DNA of 64,000 bases from Rhodospirillaceae bacterium. GTDB taxonomy: Bacteria; Pseudomonadota; Alphaproteobacteria; Dongiales; Dongiaceae. The stretch covers positions 1,507,001-1,571,000 of the forward strand of contig JADJQM010000001.1 in the NCBI GenBank assembly GCA_016712715.1. The letters run 5' to 3'. The notes beneath the pieces are model-generated. The model searched no databases. It was given only the letters and a program-made list of their open reading frames with translations, and was not told where the DNA came from. A program made the translations under genes and the position numbers. Position 1 is the stretch's first letter, and the number at the start of each line of letters is the position of its first letter. Shown here one piece after another: positions 39,960 through 48,894 of this stretch.

Positions 39960-40706
39960 TCAGTCCCTGACGCGGATCGCCGCCATCTCCCGCAGAACCG
40001 CTTCTGTCTCGGCCGTGAAGCGGCCGTCGCTTTGGTGCAGCACCATGCTTCGGCGTGCAGGCCCTGCCTCGGCCGACCCTCTGATTCCCTGCAGAATGAC
40101 GCGCTTGGCAGAGCCGCCTTCTCGCGGCAGCAGATCGACCCATGCGATATCGCCCAAGCCCTGCGTCATCAGCGCGCAGAGTTCGTCGCCGCGATCCGCG
40201 CGATGAATGAAGCTGACACTGCCGCCCGGCCTGACCGCGGCAATGGCGCAATTCACCCAGTCCACCAGCCCCGCATCGCCTTCAACATTTGCTTTTGCCT
40301 TGATCGGGTTAGGCGAAATCGATGCCGATCCGCGGGCAAGATAAGGTGGATTGACCAGGATATGATCGAAACCCACCGTGTGGAAATCGAGGATATCGCC
40401 ACATTGAAACTGAACGCGCCCGGCAAGGTCGTTGACGTCAGCATTGCGGATGGCAAGCCGGATGAGCCCTGGTTGTGAATCGAGGCCGAACACGCGGAGT
40501 CCAGGAACCCGTGCGGCAAGGCAGAGGCCGGCCGTTCCCACGCCGCAGCCAAGATCGACCGCAAGCTCACCCGACATCGCCGGCACGGCAGCAGCCAGCA
40601 ACACCGGGTCGATCGCCGCGCGATAGCCGTCTTGCGGCTGCAGCAACATCAATCGCCCACCAAGCAGGCGGTCGCTGCTGACAGGGAAGTCGAACGGCTC
40701 ATCCAT
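39960..40706 (-). CDS. N6-adenine methyltransferase, TrmN6-like
   Basis: 248 aa. Rossmann fold with SAM loop AVDLGCGVGTAGLCLA and the NPPY motif (ILVNPPYLARGSA), typical of N6-adenine methylation; closest to TrmN6, which modifies A37 of tRNA1(Val). The start includes LLGGRLMLLQPQDGYRAAIDPVLLA, as in that family. It starts on the last base of the DUF2007 stop. Confidence 0.82.
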   Translation of the reverse strand: MDEPFDFPVSSDRLLGGRLMLLQPQDGYRAAIDPVLLAAAVPAMSGELAVDLGCGVGTAGLCLAARVPGLRVFGLDSQPGLIRLAIRNADVNDLAGRVQFQCGDILDFHTVGFDHILVNPPYLARGSASISPNPIKAKANVEGDAGLVDWVNCAIAAVRPGGSVSFIHRADRGDELCALMTQGLGDIAWVDLLPREGGSAKRVILQGIRGSAEAGPARRSMVLHQSDGRFTAETEAVLREMAAIRVRD

Positions 40707-40951
40707 TATCGGTGCCGGGAATCAGGATCGAGTTGCTCGGCTTCAATCAACACGGCCAGCGCCTGCGCCAGATCTTCATCCGCCACCATCAGCCGCTGTG
40801 GCAGGATGCCGAGGCTGCCTTGCATGACGCTGCTATGGGTATCGAGGATGAGAGACTCGATGCCCGCATCAGCCAGCAATGCCGTCAGGAAGGACAGCCT
40901 AACCGGGTCGCCGGACCGGACCAGTTCGCGCAAATCCTTGTTCTCCCGCAT
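40706..40951 (-). CDS. DUF2007 family protein
   Basis: 81 aa. Small ferredoxin-like fold, called a putative signal-transducing protein; motif SFLTALLADAGIESLILDTH and LMVADEDLAQAL. The function is unknown. It is the first gene of a unit with the methyltransferase, overlapping by one base. Confidence 0.78.
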   Translation of the reverse strand: MRENKDLRELVRSGDPVRLSFLTALLADAGIESLILDTHSSVMQGSLGILPQRLMVADEDLAQALAVLIEAEQLDPDSRHR

Positions 40952-41079
40952 GTTTCCAGACCGGTCACCCGCGCCGATATGTCGCGGGTGTCGCGCTGCC
41001 TCGGCTTGACCGAACGCTGCCAGCGGCTATGCTCCCCCGGGAACGGGTTTTTCTCAAGGATTTAGGTAGGGATATCAGC

Positions 41080-42105
41080 GTGGCCGTTATCGTCAATCTC
41101 GAAACCGGGCGAGGCAAGGACAGCAAGAGCAATGCGCTGGACCGACTGACCGATCTGGTCGGCGCCGATCTCGACCGCGTGAACCAGCTGATCATCCAGC
41201 ATATGCAGAGCGACGTGCAGCTCATTCCGCAGCTGGCCGGCCATATCATCGCCGCCGGCGGCAAGCGCCTGCGCCCGCTCCTGACCCTCGCCAGCGCCCA
41301 TATGTGCGGCTATCGCGGTGAGCGCGCGGCGGGCCTCGCCGCCTGTGTCGAGTTCATCCATACCGCGACCTTGCTCCATGACGACGTCGTCGATGAAAGC
41401 GCGCTTCGGCGCGGCGGCGCTTCCGCCAATGCGGTCTGGGGCAACAAGGCCTCGGTCCTGGTGGGTGACTTCCTGTTCAGTCGCGCTTTCCAGCTGATGG
41501 TCGCCGACGGGTCGCTGCGCGTCCTCGAAATCCTCTCCGGCGCCTCCGCCATCATCGCCGAAGGCGAAGTGCTGCAGCTAATGACCAGCAATGATACGAC
41601 GACCACCGAGCAGGCCTATCTCGAGGTGATCAAGGGCAAGACCGCCGCCCTCTTCGCCGCCGCCTGCGAAGTCGGCGCCGTCGTCGCAGCCCGACCCAAG
41701 CTTGAGGAGCAGGCGCTGCAAAGCTTCGGCCTCAATCTCGGCATCGCCTTCCAGTTGATCGACGACGCTCTCGATTATTCGGCCCGCCAGGAGACCCTCG
41801 GCAAGACGGTGGGCGACGACTTCCGCGAGGGCAAGATCACCCTCCCCGTCATCCTGGCCTATCTCCGGGGCGATGCCGAGGAACGCGCGTTCTGGAAGCG
41901 AACCCTGGAAGAGGTCGAACAGGCGGACGCCGACCTCCGCCACGCCATCAACCTGATGGAACGCCATGGCACCCTCAAAGACACCGTGGCCCGCGCCGCC
42001 CATTACGGCGCCATCGCCCGCGATTCCCTGGGGATCTTTCCGGACAGCCCGGAAAAGCGTGCCCTGATCGAGGTGGTCGATTTCTGCATCGACCGCGGCT
42101 TCTGA
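41080..42105 (+). CDS. ispB: long-chain polyprenyl diphosphate synthase
   Basis: 341 aa from GTG 41080 after TAGGGA; an ATG at 41029 would add 17 residues. Builds the side chain of ubiquinone by condensing IPP units. First Asp-rich motif LLHDDVVDESALRRGG and second LIDDALDYSA are present, plus GGKRLRPLLTL. Product length (C40-C50) cannot be read from sequence, though decaprenyl is usual in the group. Divergent from DUF2007. Confidence 0.9.
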   Translation: MAVIVNLETGRGKDSKSNALDRLTDLVGADLDRVNQLIIQHMQSDVQLIPQLAGHIIAAGGKRLRPLLTLASAHMCGYRGERAAGLAACVEFIHTATLLHDDVVDESALRRGGASANAVWGNKASVLVGDFLFSRAFQLMVADGSLRVLEILSGASAIIAEGEVLQLMTSNDTTTTEQAYLEVIKGKTAALFAAACEVGAVVAARPKLEEQALQSFGLNLGIAFQLIDDALDYSARQETLGKTVGDDFREGKITLPVILAYLRGDAEERAFWKRTLEEVEQADADLRHAINLMERHGTLKDTVARAAHYGAIARDSLGIFPDSPEKRALIEVVDFCIDRGF

Positions 42106-42183
42106 AGAGGCATCGCAAAAGGTTAATCCAGCCAATAGCTTGGGGTTGGTCGACAAAGTTCGGTGTGGACCGTTAACGCAGGC

Positions 42184-42212
42184 TTGCGCCGGGACGGACC
42201 AGCGGCTATAAG
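42184..42212 (+). promoter_or_regulatory. promoter of the tRNA-Pro gene
   Basis: TTGCGC (42184-42189), 17-base spacer and TATAAG (42207-42212). Transcription would start near 42219, leaving a ~44-base 5' leader. Confidence 0.55.
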
Positions 42213-42262
42213 GCACCGCGTTTCAAGCGCCCGGCAATTCCAGGACCCGGGCGTCTTCTGGT

Positions 42263-42339
42263 CGGAGTGTAGCTCAGCCTGGTAGAGCACTACGTTCGGG
42301 ACGTAGGGGCCGGAGGTTCGAATCCTCTCACTCCGACCA
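42263..42339 (+). tRNA. tRNA-Pro (anticodon CGG)
   Basis: 77 bases including encoded CCA. Acceptor stem CGGAGTG with CACTCCG, D arm with AGCTCAGCCTGGTAGAGC, anticodon stem CTACG/CGTAG with loop TTCGGGA (anticodon CGG, reads CCG), T arm with GGTTCGAATCC. All arms pair. Confidence 0.97.
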
Positions 42340-42394
42340 ATCATCTTCCAGGCCGCAAGCGTGCCTCAATTCCTCAGAAACATCGTGCCGGTGC

Positions 42395-42673
42395 TCAGTC
42401 GAGCGAGATGCCCTGCTCTTCGGCCACGGCGCGGTAGATCTCGCAGGCCTTGTCCGAGTCGCCGGCGGCAAGTGCCGCACCGCCCTCATTCACCTTGGCG
42501 TTGGCCGCGGTGACCTTCAGGCTGTCTTCCTCGGTCTTGGCGGCACCGGCCTTTTCACCGAGGGCAGTCGAAAGTTTCACCATGAGGTCGACGGCTTCCT
42601 GCTGATCGCAGGCAACGGCCGGGCTGGCTGCCAGAAAAGCCAGGCAACCGATAATCGCAAATGTCTTTTTCAT
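42395..42673 (-). CDS. small secreted helical protein
   Basis: 92 aa. Signal peptide (LAFLAASPAVA) then a ~72-residue Ala/Glu/Lys-rich helical body with two Cys (ACDQQEA near the N-terminus and DKACEIYR near the end) that may form a disulfide. No family recognised. Its ATG overlaps the DUF2336 stop by four bases, so the two are coupled. Confidence 0.6.
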   Translation of the reverse strand: MKKTFAIIGCLAFLAASPAVACDQQEAVDLMVKLSTALGEKAGAAKTEEDSLKVTAANAKVNEGGAALAAGDSDKACEIYRAVAEEQGISLD

Positions 42674-43776
42674 GCGGCAAGCTGCTTCAGCTTCTTCATC
42701 AAATATTCGAGGTTGTCGTTGCCGATATCCTCGAACTGCGTCAGTACCCGCTCGATGACGCGCGATGAGAAGCGCTGCCGGTCGTTCTCGCCGCCGTCAT
42801 ATTGCGTCTCGCGCGCCACGTCGAAGGCGACGCGGAACGCCGGATAGAGATTGGCCGGCAGGGGCGTCCGCTGGTAGATCGATTGCAGGCCAAGCTTGCC
42901 TTCATCATGGATGAGGACGCGGGCGCTGACGATGGTCATGTTGGCAAGCACCGCGAGGCTTGCCTCGAAGAAGGTAAGATCTCCCGTACACAGGGTGCGG
43001 AGAATGAGCGAGGGCGTCAGACGCTTGTTGTCGCGCAATTGCTTTACCAGATCGACGACATCGGCTGATTTCGAGCCCGGCGGCAAGAGACCGACCGTCG
43101 CGCGTTCCCGCGCCTGGAGCACGAGATCGGCCGCCATCTCGGCGGAGATCTCCTTGTGCGAGAGCAGATGCTCACGCAGCGATTCGGAGACACGGGCCAC
43201 GATCTTTTCGGAAATGCGCAGCGGCAGATTGGCGCGCGCCACCAGGGAGTTGTTGACGGCCGGATCGCTGCCGAACTTGGCAAAAGCCTTCTCCAGGTCG
43301 GCATCCTTGAGGGCGGCACCCGGGTTGTTCACCAGCGTCGCAACGACGGCGCCGCTCTTGCCATGATCGATGAGGGCGTTGGCGACCTCGCCAGACACGC
43401 TCGCCCGCTTGGCGACCGCCGTCTGCTTTTCAGCGCTCGACATCTGGATGATCTCGATGAGATCGGCATCCGACAGCACGCTGGAGAATTCGAGCACGGG
43501 CAGCGACACAGCCTCGACATCGCGCGCCAGGCTCAGCGCGACATCCTTCGGCAGCTCGGGGCTGGACTTCAGATTGATCGACAGAGCTTCCCGCACGCGC
43601 ACTTCGGCATCGCGCACCATGATGCGGAAGATCTCTTCCGCCAGCATGCGCTCGGCAGCGGACAGTTCGGTCTCGTAGAATGCCTTGGCGACTTTGGTCG
43701 CCGTTTCGACCCGCGCATCGGGTGACGGATCGGTCATCAACTTGCGGACATCGGCTTCCGTCAGCATGCCTGCCAT
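42670..43776 (-). CDS. DUF2336 protein (alpha-helical repeat)
   Basis: 368 aa from ATG 43776, eight bases after GGGAGAG. Start MAGMLTEADVRKLMTDPSPDAR is the family pattern. The whole protein is made of helical repeats (AKRASVSGEVANALIDHG, HKEISAEMAADLVLQARERATVGLLPP), probably a scaffold. The family is typical of alphaproteobacteria and of unknown function. A GAGCCG/CGGCTC stem lies in its leader (43798-43816), and AACCA-N5-TGGTT further upstream. Confidence 0.75.
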   Translation of the reverse strand: MAGMLTEADVRKLMTDPSPDARVETATKVAKAFYETELSAAERMLAEEIFRIMVRDAEVRVREALSINLKSSPELPKDVALSLARDVEAVSLPVLEFSSVLSDADLIEIIQMSSAEKQTAVAKRASVSGEVANALIDHGKSGAVVATLVNNPGAALKDADLEKAFAKFGSDPAVNNSLVARANLPLRISEKIVARVSESLREHLLSHKEISAEMAADLVLQARERATVGLLPPGSKSADVVDLVKQLRDNKRLTPSLILRTLCTGDLTFFEASLAVLANMTIVSARVLIHDEGKLGLQSIYQRTPLPANLYPAFRVAFDVARETQYDGGENDRQRFSSRVIERVLTQFEDIGNDNLEYLMKKLKQLAA

Positions 43777-43918
43777 CGATGCTCTCTCCCAAATCTGGAG
43801 CCGCTCTGAACGGCTCTCCCGTGATTCAATCAGAATACCTAACCACTCATTGGTTAAAGTAGTGACAACGGGCAAACGCGTCGATAGTTAAAATTTTGCA
43901 CAATCACAGGCTTAGCTA

Positions 43919-45241
43919 TCATCCGACGGTGAGTTTGAGGGCATTTCCGAGCTTCTCGACCACCTCGTCCAGCTGCCCATCGGTGAGGTTGAAGGGTGGC
44001 GCCAGCAGGATGTGATCGCCGCTTTTGCCGTCGATGCAGCCTCCGGCCGGATAGCAGATAAGTCCCTCCTGCATCGCCGCCTGGCGCAGTTTCAGCCACT
44101 TTTTCTCGGATGGATCAAAGGCTTGCTTGGTGTCCCGGTCAGCGACCATTTCCAGCCCGATGAACAGGCCGCGGCCGCGAATGTCGCCGATATGCGGATG
44201 CTGTCCAAAACTGTCGTCCAGCCGGGCGCGCAGTTTGACGCTGAGGTCTTTGACGCGGGCGAGGAGATTTTCTTCCTCTATGGCCTCCTGTACAGCAAGC
44301 GCAGCAGCACAGGCCAATGTGTGCCCGGCATAGGTATGGCCATGCTTCAACTGCCCAGAACCGCTTTCCAGCGCGCTGACGATCTTGTCATGGGCCAGAA
44401 ATGCGCCGATCGGCTGGTAGCCGGCGCCGAGTCCCTTGGCCATGGTCAGGATGTCCGGCGTGACCCCGTCTTCGGCGCAGGCATAAAGATGCCCGGTGCG
44501 CCCCATGCCGCACATGACCTCATCGAACACCAGCAACACGCCATAGCGGTCGCAGATCGCCCGCAGCCGCGCGAGATAGCCCGGCACCGGCTCGGCACAG
44601 CCAAGCGAAGACCCGGCAATCGGTTCGGCAAAGAAGGCAGCCACATTCTCCGGGCCCTGGCGCAGGATCGCGGCCTCGAGCTCATCGGCAATGCGAATGC
44701 CATAGGCCTCTGCCGTCTCGTCGGCGCGGCGTTCCCGATACTCATAGCAAGGCGAGATATGGGTCACCGGCAGCAGGAGCGGCTCATAGGTCTGGCGCCG
44801 GCTGACATCGTGGCCAAGCGACAGGGCGCCCAGTGTATTGCCATGATAGCTGCGTTCGCGCGCGATGAAATGGCGCCGCGTCGGCTGCCCGATCTCAAGG
44901 AAATACTGGCGCGCCAATTTCATGGCGGCCTCGATCGCCTCCGACCCGCCGGAGACGAAGAACGCCCGCGTCAAACCGGTCGGCGCCTGCGCCACCAGTT
45001 TGTCGGCCAGCGCCTCCACGGCCGGGTGCGTAAAGAATGCCGAATAGGCAAAGGCAATCTCGCCGGCCTGATGCCGGATCGCCTCGATCACCTTGGGATG
45101 CGTATGGCCGAGGCAGGAAACCGCCGGCCCGCCGGAAGCGTCGAGATAGCGCTTGCCGCTGCTGTCGATGACATAAGGGCCATCCGCCTTGACGGCCATG
45201 GGCAGCGGGTTGCGGAGGTCGCGATGAAGCACGTGGGTCAT
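43919..45241 (-). CDS. class III aminotransferase (PLP-dependent)
   Basis: 440 aa. Transfers an amino group from an omega-amino acid or amine. Motifs: RYLDASGGPAVSCLGHTHPKV, GGSEAIEAAMKLARQ, the PLP-phosphate GNTLGALSL region, FDEVMCGMGRTG with the cofactor Asp, and the PLP Lys in TMAKGLGAGYQPIGA. It is unlinked to other metabolic genes, so the substrate is unknown; family relatives act on beta-alanine, GABA or taurine-type donors. Confidence 0.87.
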   Translation of the reverse strand: MTHVLHRDLRNPLPMAVKADGPYVIDSSGKRYLDASGGPAVSCLGHTHPKVIEAIRHQAGEIAFAYSAFFTHPAVEALADKLVAQAPTGLTRAFFVSGGSEAIEAAMKLARQYFLEIGQPTRRHFIARERSYHGNTLGALSLGHDVSRRQTYEPLLLPVTHISPCYEYRERRADETAEAYGIRIADELEAAILRQGPENVAAFFAEPIAGSSLGCAEPVPGYLARLRAICDRYGVLLVFDEVMCGMGRTGHLYACAEDGVTPDILTMAKGLGAGYQPIGAFLAHDKIVSALESGSGQLKHGHTYAGHTLACAAALAVQEAIEEENLLARVKDLSVKLRARLDDSFGQHPHIGDIRGRGLFIGLEMVADRDTKQAFDPSEKKWLKLRQAAMQEGLICYPAGGCIDGKSGDHILLAPPFNLTDGQLDEVVEKLGNALKLTVG

Positions 45242-45287
45242 GATCTTGGCAATGCTCGTCTGTGTGGGATCAAGTTTGCGGGGTGGA

Positions 45288-45941
45288 TCAGGTTATCGGC
45301 GCCGCCAGGACACCGGCGATCAACTGGTTGAAGGCATCGCCAAGCGCGCTCTCGAAAGCCGAGACGATGCCCGGCAGGCCGGCACCCGATGACGGTTTGC
45401 GTGCCTCGGCGGAAATCGAACTGACGATGCGCCGCTCCGGCATCTTCACCAGTTTGGCGGTGATACGCACCATCGCTTCGCCGCCGGCACCGGCATAGGA
45501 AGCCTGGAAATCGCGCAACTCGGATTGCAGGATATAGTCGGGCTTGAGGCCTGCGGAATCGCGCCCGACAGCCAGTTGCGGCACCACGTCCTCGAACGCT
45601 TCGATGAGTTTCGACTGCACCAAGGCTGGGGCAGCGTCCGACCAGACGCCCTCGGCAAAATACTCGATCCGATTGGCAGCGCGGGTGAGCGCAATCCGGT
45701 TTGTGGCAAGATCAGCGCCCGCTTTTGGCTCAGCCACCACCAATTGCCAGTTCAGCGGCGGCGGATTGTCGACCGGTGCCACTGTCGGTGACAGCGAATA
45801 GAGGTTGAGTGGTTTGTCGACCTCCGGGATTACCCCGCAAGCCGCCAGCATCATGGCGCTGCCACCCAGCGCCAGGAAATGCCGCCGCTTGATCGATCGC
45901 ATCGGTCGATCGGTGATCTTTTCGGGCAGGAAATCGATCAT
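45288..45941 (-). CDS. ABC transport auxiliary lipoprotein (PqiC-like)
   Basis: 217 aa with a lipobox (MMLAACGVI; Cys near residue 35). The body matches the ABC_trans_aux domain (LNLYSLSPTVAPVDN, RIALTRAANRIEYFAEGVWSD, AGLKPDYILQSELRDFQA). Outer-membrane or periplasmic partner of the MCE transporter. It overlaps the end of mlaD by four bases, so it is the last gene of the mlaEFD operon. Confidence 0.82.
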   Translation of the reverse strand: MIDFLPEKITDRPMRSIKRRHFLALGGSAMMLAACGVIPEVDKPLNLYSLSPTVAPVDNPPPLNWQLVVAEPKAGADLATNRIALTRAANRIEYFAEGVWSDAAPALVQSKLIEAFEDVVPQLAVGRDSAGLKPDYILQSELRDFQASYAGAGGEAMVRITAKLVKMPERRIVSSISAEARKPSSGAGLPGIVSAFESALGDAFNQLIAGVLAAPIT

Positions 45942-46876
45942 GGGGCGGACACACCTTTGCTGCGATCGGACAAGAAGAAGCGCGCTCGATCACGCTCGAG
46001 TTCTTGCGAAATACGGGCCATGGACGCGACCAATTCACGCATTTGGGCAAGAAGATCGGTCGCCTCGTAGAGCGCGGTGCCGGAGAACTGGCGCAAGGGC
46101 TCCCGGTTCTCGGCCACCAGCGCGGTCATCTGCTCGGATGTCTTTTCAAAGGACTTCGCCATCTTTTCGAACGCGTCCACCGCCTTCTGCGCTTCCTTGG
46201 CAGCCGGCCCCAGCGTCTTCTGGAGGTCCGTGGCGAGGACGCGGAACTCCGTCCCGGCTGCACCTACCTCTTTCATCGCCGCGTCGCTGTCGGCGAGGAA
46301 AGTATCGATCGCCGGCGCGCGGTCCTTCAGCCCTTGCGAAAGATCGCGCAGATTGTTGAGCGTGTCGGTAAGCGCCTGCTGGTTTTCGCGCGACAGCATG
46401 GCATTGAGGTTGTTGGCAATGCGGTCGATCTTGGCGACGAGGTCCGGCGCCTGGCGGGTGAGGCGTTCCAGCGCAGAGGCAACAGCCGGCACTTCGCTGC
46501 CGGGGGGCAGGAGCGGCTTGTCGGACGTGCCGCGGCTCAATGACATGCCGACGCCACCGGCGATGCTTTGTAGTTCCAGTGTCGCCTGTGAATCCACCCG
46601 GACCGGCGTCCCGCTGCGGATCTCGAAATCGACCCGAGCCAGGGCGCTATCGCCCGGGTCGATGCGGACATCCGTCACGCGGCCGACCGGGATGCCGCCG
46701 AAATTCACCGTGCTGTCGACGCGCAACTGGGCGACGGAGCCGCTGAAACGTGCGTAATAACTGTTGTACGAGACCTGGCCCTGGAACTTCGCCGCCCACA
46801 GGACGAACACGAACGCGCCCGCCAGAAGCAGCAGAACAAAACTGCCAACCGCCAGATGCCGCGCCCTCGTTTCCAT
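45938..46876 (-). CDS. mlaD: MlaD-type MCE-domain protein
   Basis: 312 aa, one N-terminal membrane segment (FVLLLLAGAFVFVLW) and an MCE domain (YNSYYARFSGSVAQLRVDSTVNFGG, VGRVTDVRIDPGD). The rest is a long coiled-coil tail (LVAKIDRIANNLNAMLSRENQ). It carries phospholipid between membranes with MlaE and MlaF. Length is longer than E. coli MlaD (~180 aa), as usual in alphaproteobacteria. Confidence 0.88.
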   Translation of the reverse strand: METRARHLAVGSFVLLLLAGAFVFVLWAAKFQGQVSYNSYYARFSGSVAQLRVDSTVNFGGIPVGRVTDVRIDPGDSALARVDFEIRSGTPVRVDSQATLELQSIAGGVGMSLSRGTSDKPLLPPGSEVPAVASALERLTRQAPDLVAKIDRIANNLNAMLSRENQQALTDTLNNLRDLSQGLKDRAPAIDTFLADSDAAMKEVGAAGTEFRVLATDLQKTLGPAAKEAQKAVDAFEKMAKSFEKTSEQMTALVAENREPLRQFSGTALYEATDLLAQMRELVASMARISQELERDRARFFLSDRSKGVSAP

Positions 46877-46917
46877 AGTTCACAAATTCCTAAATTGTCG
46901 GTTCGTTGTTGATCATA

Positions 46918-47688
46918 TCAGACGCCAATGCCGGCCGCGCGGGCCCTGGGTCCATGGAAATATTCCTTGATCCAGGGATGCTCGTCCTTGAGATGCTCGG
47001 CCAAGGTTCCTACCCGGATCCGCCGGTCGATGAGGATACCGATTCGGTCGCAGATCGCCACCAGAGAGTCGAGATCGTGGGTGATCATCACCACGGTCAA
47101 CCCCAGGCTGCGCTGCAGGTTGCGAATCAAAAGGTCAAATTCAGCAGCACCGATCGGATCCAGCCCTGCCGTGGGCTCGTCCAGGAACAGGATATCTGGG
47201 TCGAGAGACAGCGCGCGGGCAAGCCCTGCGCGCTTCTTCATGCCACCAGACAGCTGCGATGGATACTTGGCGCCGGCATCGGCCGGCAGGCCCGACAGGC
47301 GGATTTTCAGCGCCGCCAGTTCATCCATCAGTCGTGGCTGCAGATCGGTATGTTCGCGCATCGGCGCCTGCACGTTTTCCGCCACGGTGAGCGAACTGAA
47401 CAAGGCGCCATTCTGAAAGAGCACGCCCCAGCGCGCTTCGATCCTGGTGCGCTCGGCCTCGCTCACCTTGTCCATGCGCTGGCCGAGCACAGTTATAGTG
47501 CCAGCGGCCTGCCGGTTGAGACCGATGATCGTGCGCATCAGCACCGACTTGCCGGTACCAGAACCACCGACAATGCCGATCACCTCGCCGCGTTTCACAT
47601 CGAGATCGAGACCGTCATGCAGCACTTGGCTACCGAAACGATTGACGATCCCCTTGAGTGAAATGACCAGATCGGATTTGCCCGCCAT
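46918..47688 (-). CDS. mlaF: MlaF-type ABC ATPase
   Basis: 256 aa from ATG 47688 with GAGG before it. Walker A GGSGTGKSVL, signature LSGGMKKRAGLARAL, Walker B ILFLDEPTAGLDP and switch His (MITHDLDS) present. Drives MlaE permease. The start lies four bases after mlaE ends. Confidence 0.92.
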   Translation of the reverse strand: MAGKSDLVISLKGIVNRFGSQVLHDGLDLDVKRGEVIGIVGGSGTGKSVLMRTIIGLNRQAAGTITVLGQRMDKVSEAERTRIEARWGVLFQNGALFSSLTVAENVQAPMREHTDLQPRLMDELAALKIRLSGLPADAGAKYPSQLSGGMKKRAGLARALSLDPDILFLDEPTAGLDPIGAAEFDLLIRNLQRSLGLTVVMITHDLDSLVAICDRIGILIDRRIRVGTLAEHLKDEHPWIKEYFHGPRARAAGIGV

Positions 47689-47692
47689 CGCC

Positions 47693-48820
47693 TCAAATCC
47701 CCAGATAGGAGAAAAGGATCGAAAACAGCGCATCGACGATGATCACCATGAAGATCCCTTCGACCACCGAACGGGTGGTGAGGCGCCCGACACTTTCCGC
47801 ACTGCCCGAGACGCGTAGGCCCTCGAAACAGCCGATGAGCGCGATGAGCGCCGCAAAGAACGGCGCCTTGACCAGACCGACCCAGAAATGATCAACCGTG
47901 ATCGCCTGGTTGAGCAGGCTGAGATACTGACCAAAGCTGATATCCAGCAGTGCTATGCACATGAGGCCGCCGCCCAGCAGGCCCATCATGTCGGCGAAGA
48001 AAGTGAGCAGCGGCAGCGCGATCATCAGCGCAAGCACCCGCGGCACCACCAGCACATCCATGGGATTGAGGCCGATGGTGCGGAGCGCATCCACCTCCTC
48101 GTTCACCTGCATGGTGCCGATCTGCGCGGTGAAGGCCGAACCTGACCGGCCGGCAACGACGATTGCGGTCAGCAGCACGGCCATTTCGCGCAGCACTGAA
48201 ATGCCCAGCATGTTGATTGTGAAAGTCTGCGCGCCGAACCGCGCCAATTGATCGGCGCCCTGGAAAGCCAGCACGACACCGACCAGCAAGTTGATCATGC
48301 CGACGATCGGCAAAGCGTTGAGGCCGGTCTGCTCCAGATGCGAAAAGATCGCGTTCCAGCGCAGCTTCCAGGGTGTCAGCGCAAGGCGCGACAGCGCCGT
48401 GACCAGCGCGCCAAAGAACGCCACCAGATCGCGACTTTCGATCAGGATGCTCTCAGCGGCCGCGCCGACCTCGGCGATCTTGTCGCTGAGATTGCGCTGT
48501 GGCGGCTGTGCCGGGAGAACGTCCTCGGTTTCGACCACACGCTTGAGCAGAGCGGCGAGGTCCGGATCGCCTTCCTTCGTCTCAACGGAAACGCCCTTGG
48601 CCTGGAGTGCCTTGCCATGCCGGCTGATGAGCCAGGCGCCGGAGGTGTCGAGCTGGTCTATTGCGCTGAGATCGAGGATGGCCGTTTTCGATCCGGCCTC
48701 GGCCGGGACCGTCAGTTCCCGGTCAAGCCTTGTGGCATGCTCGATTGTCCACGCTCCACCGCATGACCAAATCGCTGTGCTGCCACTGGTGGTGAATTTG
48801 ACCCAGCCGGGGTCGGACAT
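47693..48820 (-). CDS. mlaE: MlaE-type permease with N-terminal STAS domain
   Basis: 375 aa from ATG 48820 after GAGG. Residues ~1-100 are a STAS (MlaB-like) domain (ILDLSAIDQLDTSGAWLI), fused to a five-helix MlaE permease with the loop GSAFTAQIGTMQVNEEVDALRTIG. It is the membrane core of the phospholipid transporter, with MlaF and MlaD downstream. The fusion replaces a separate mlaB gene. Confidence 0.9.
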   Translation of the reverse strand: MSDPGWVKFTTSGSTAIWSCGGAWTIEHATRLDRELTVPAEAGSKTAILDLSAIDQLDTSGAWLISRHGKALQAKGVSVETKEGDPDLAALLKRVVETEDVLPAQPPQRNLSDKIAEVGAAAESILIESRDLVAFFGALVTALSRLALTPWKLRWNAIFSHLEQTGLNALPIVGMINLLVGVVLAFQGADQLARFGAQTFTINMLGISVLREMAVLLTAIVVAGRSGSAFTAQIGTMQVNEEVDALRTIGLNPMDVLVVPRVLALMIALPLLTFFADMMGLLGGGLMCIALLDISFGQYLSLLNQAITVDHFWVGLVKAPFFAALIALIGCFEGLRVSGSAESVGRLTTRSVVEGIFMVIIVDALFSILFSYLGI

Positions 48821-48835
48821 TGGAGCCTCGAAATG

Positions 48836-48867
48836 CAAGACGGGCTGCAGTCTAGCAGCCCGTCTTG
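48836..48867 (-). terminator. perfect 13-bp hairpin after the ornithine decarboxylase gene
   Basis: CAAGACGGGCTGC (48836-48848) pairs perfectly with GCAGCCCGTCTTG (48855-48867) around a six-base loop. It lies 28 bases past the decarboxylase stop and before mlaE. The minus-strand tail CATTTCG has no real T-run, so it may be Rho-assisted or an RNA processing site. Confidence 0.5.
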
Positions 48868-48894
48868 TCGCAGCAACGATTCAAGCGCCCGAGG

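Noticed and set aside
42123..42344. Minus-strand ORF of 73 aa covering the tRNA-Pro
   Set aside because: It is the reverse complement of the tRNA and its leader; such antisense tRNA ORFs are a known annotation artefact.
44012..45331. 439-aa plus-strand ORF opposite the class III aminotransferase
   Set aside because: Shadow of a real gene; no family pattern.
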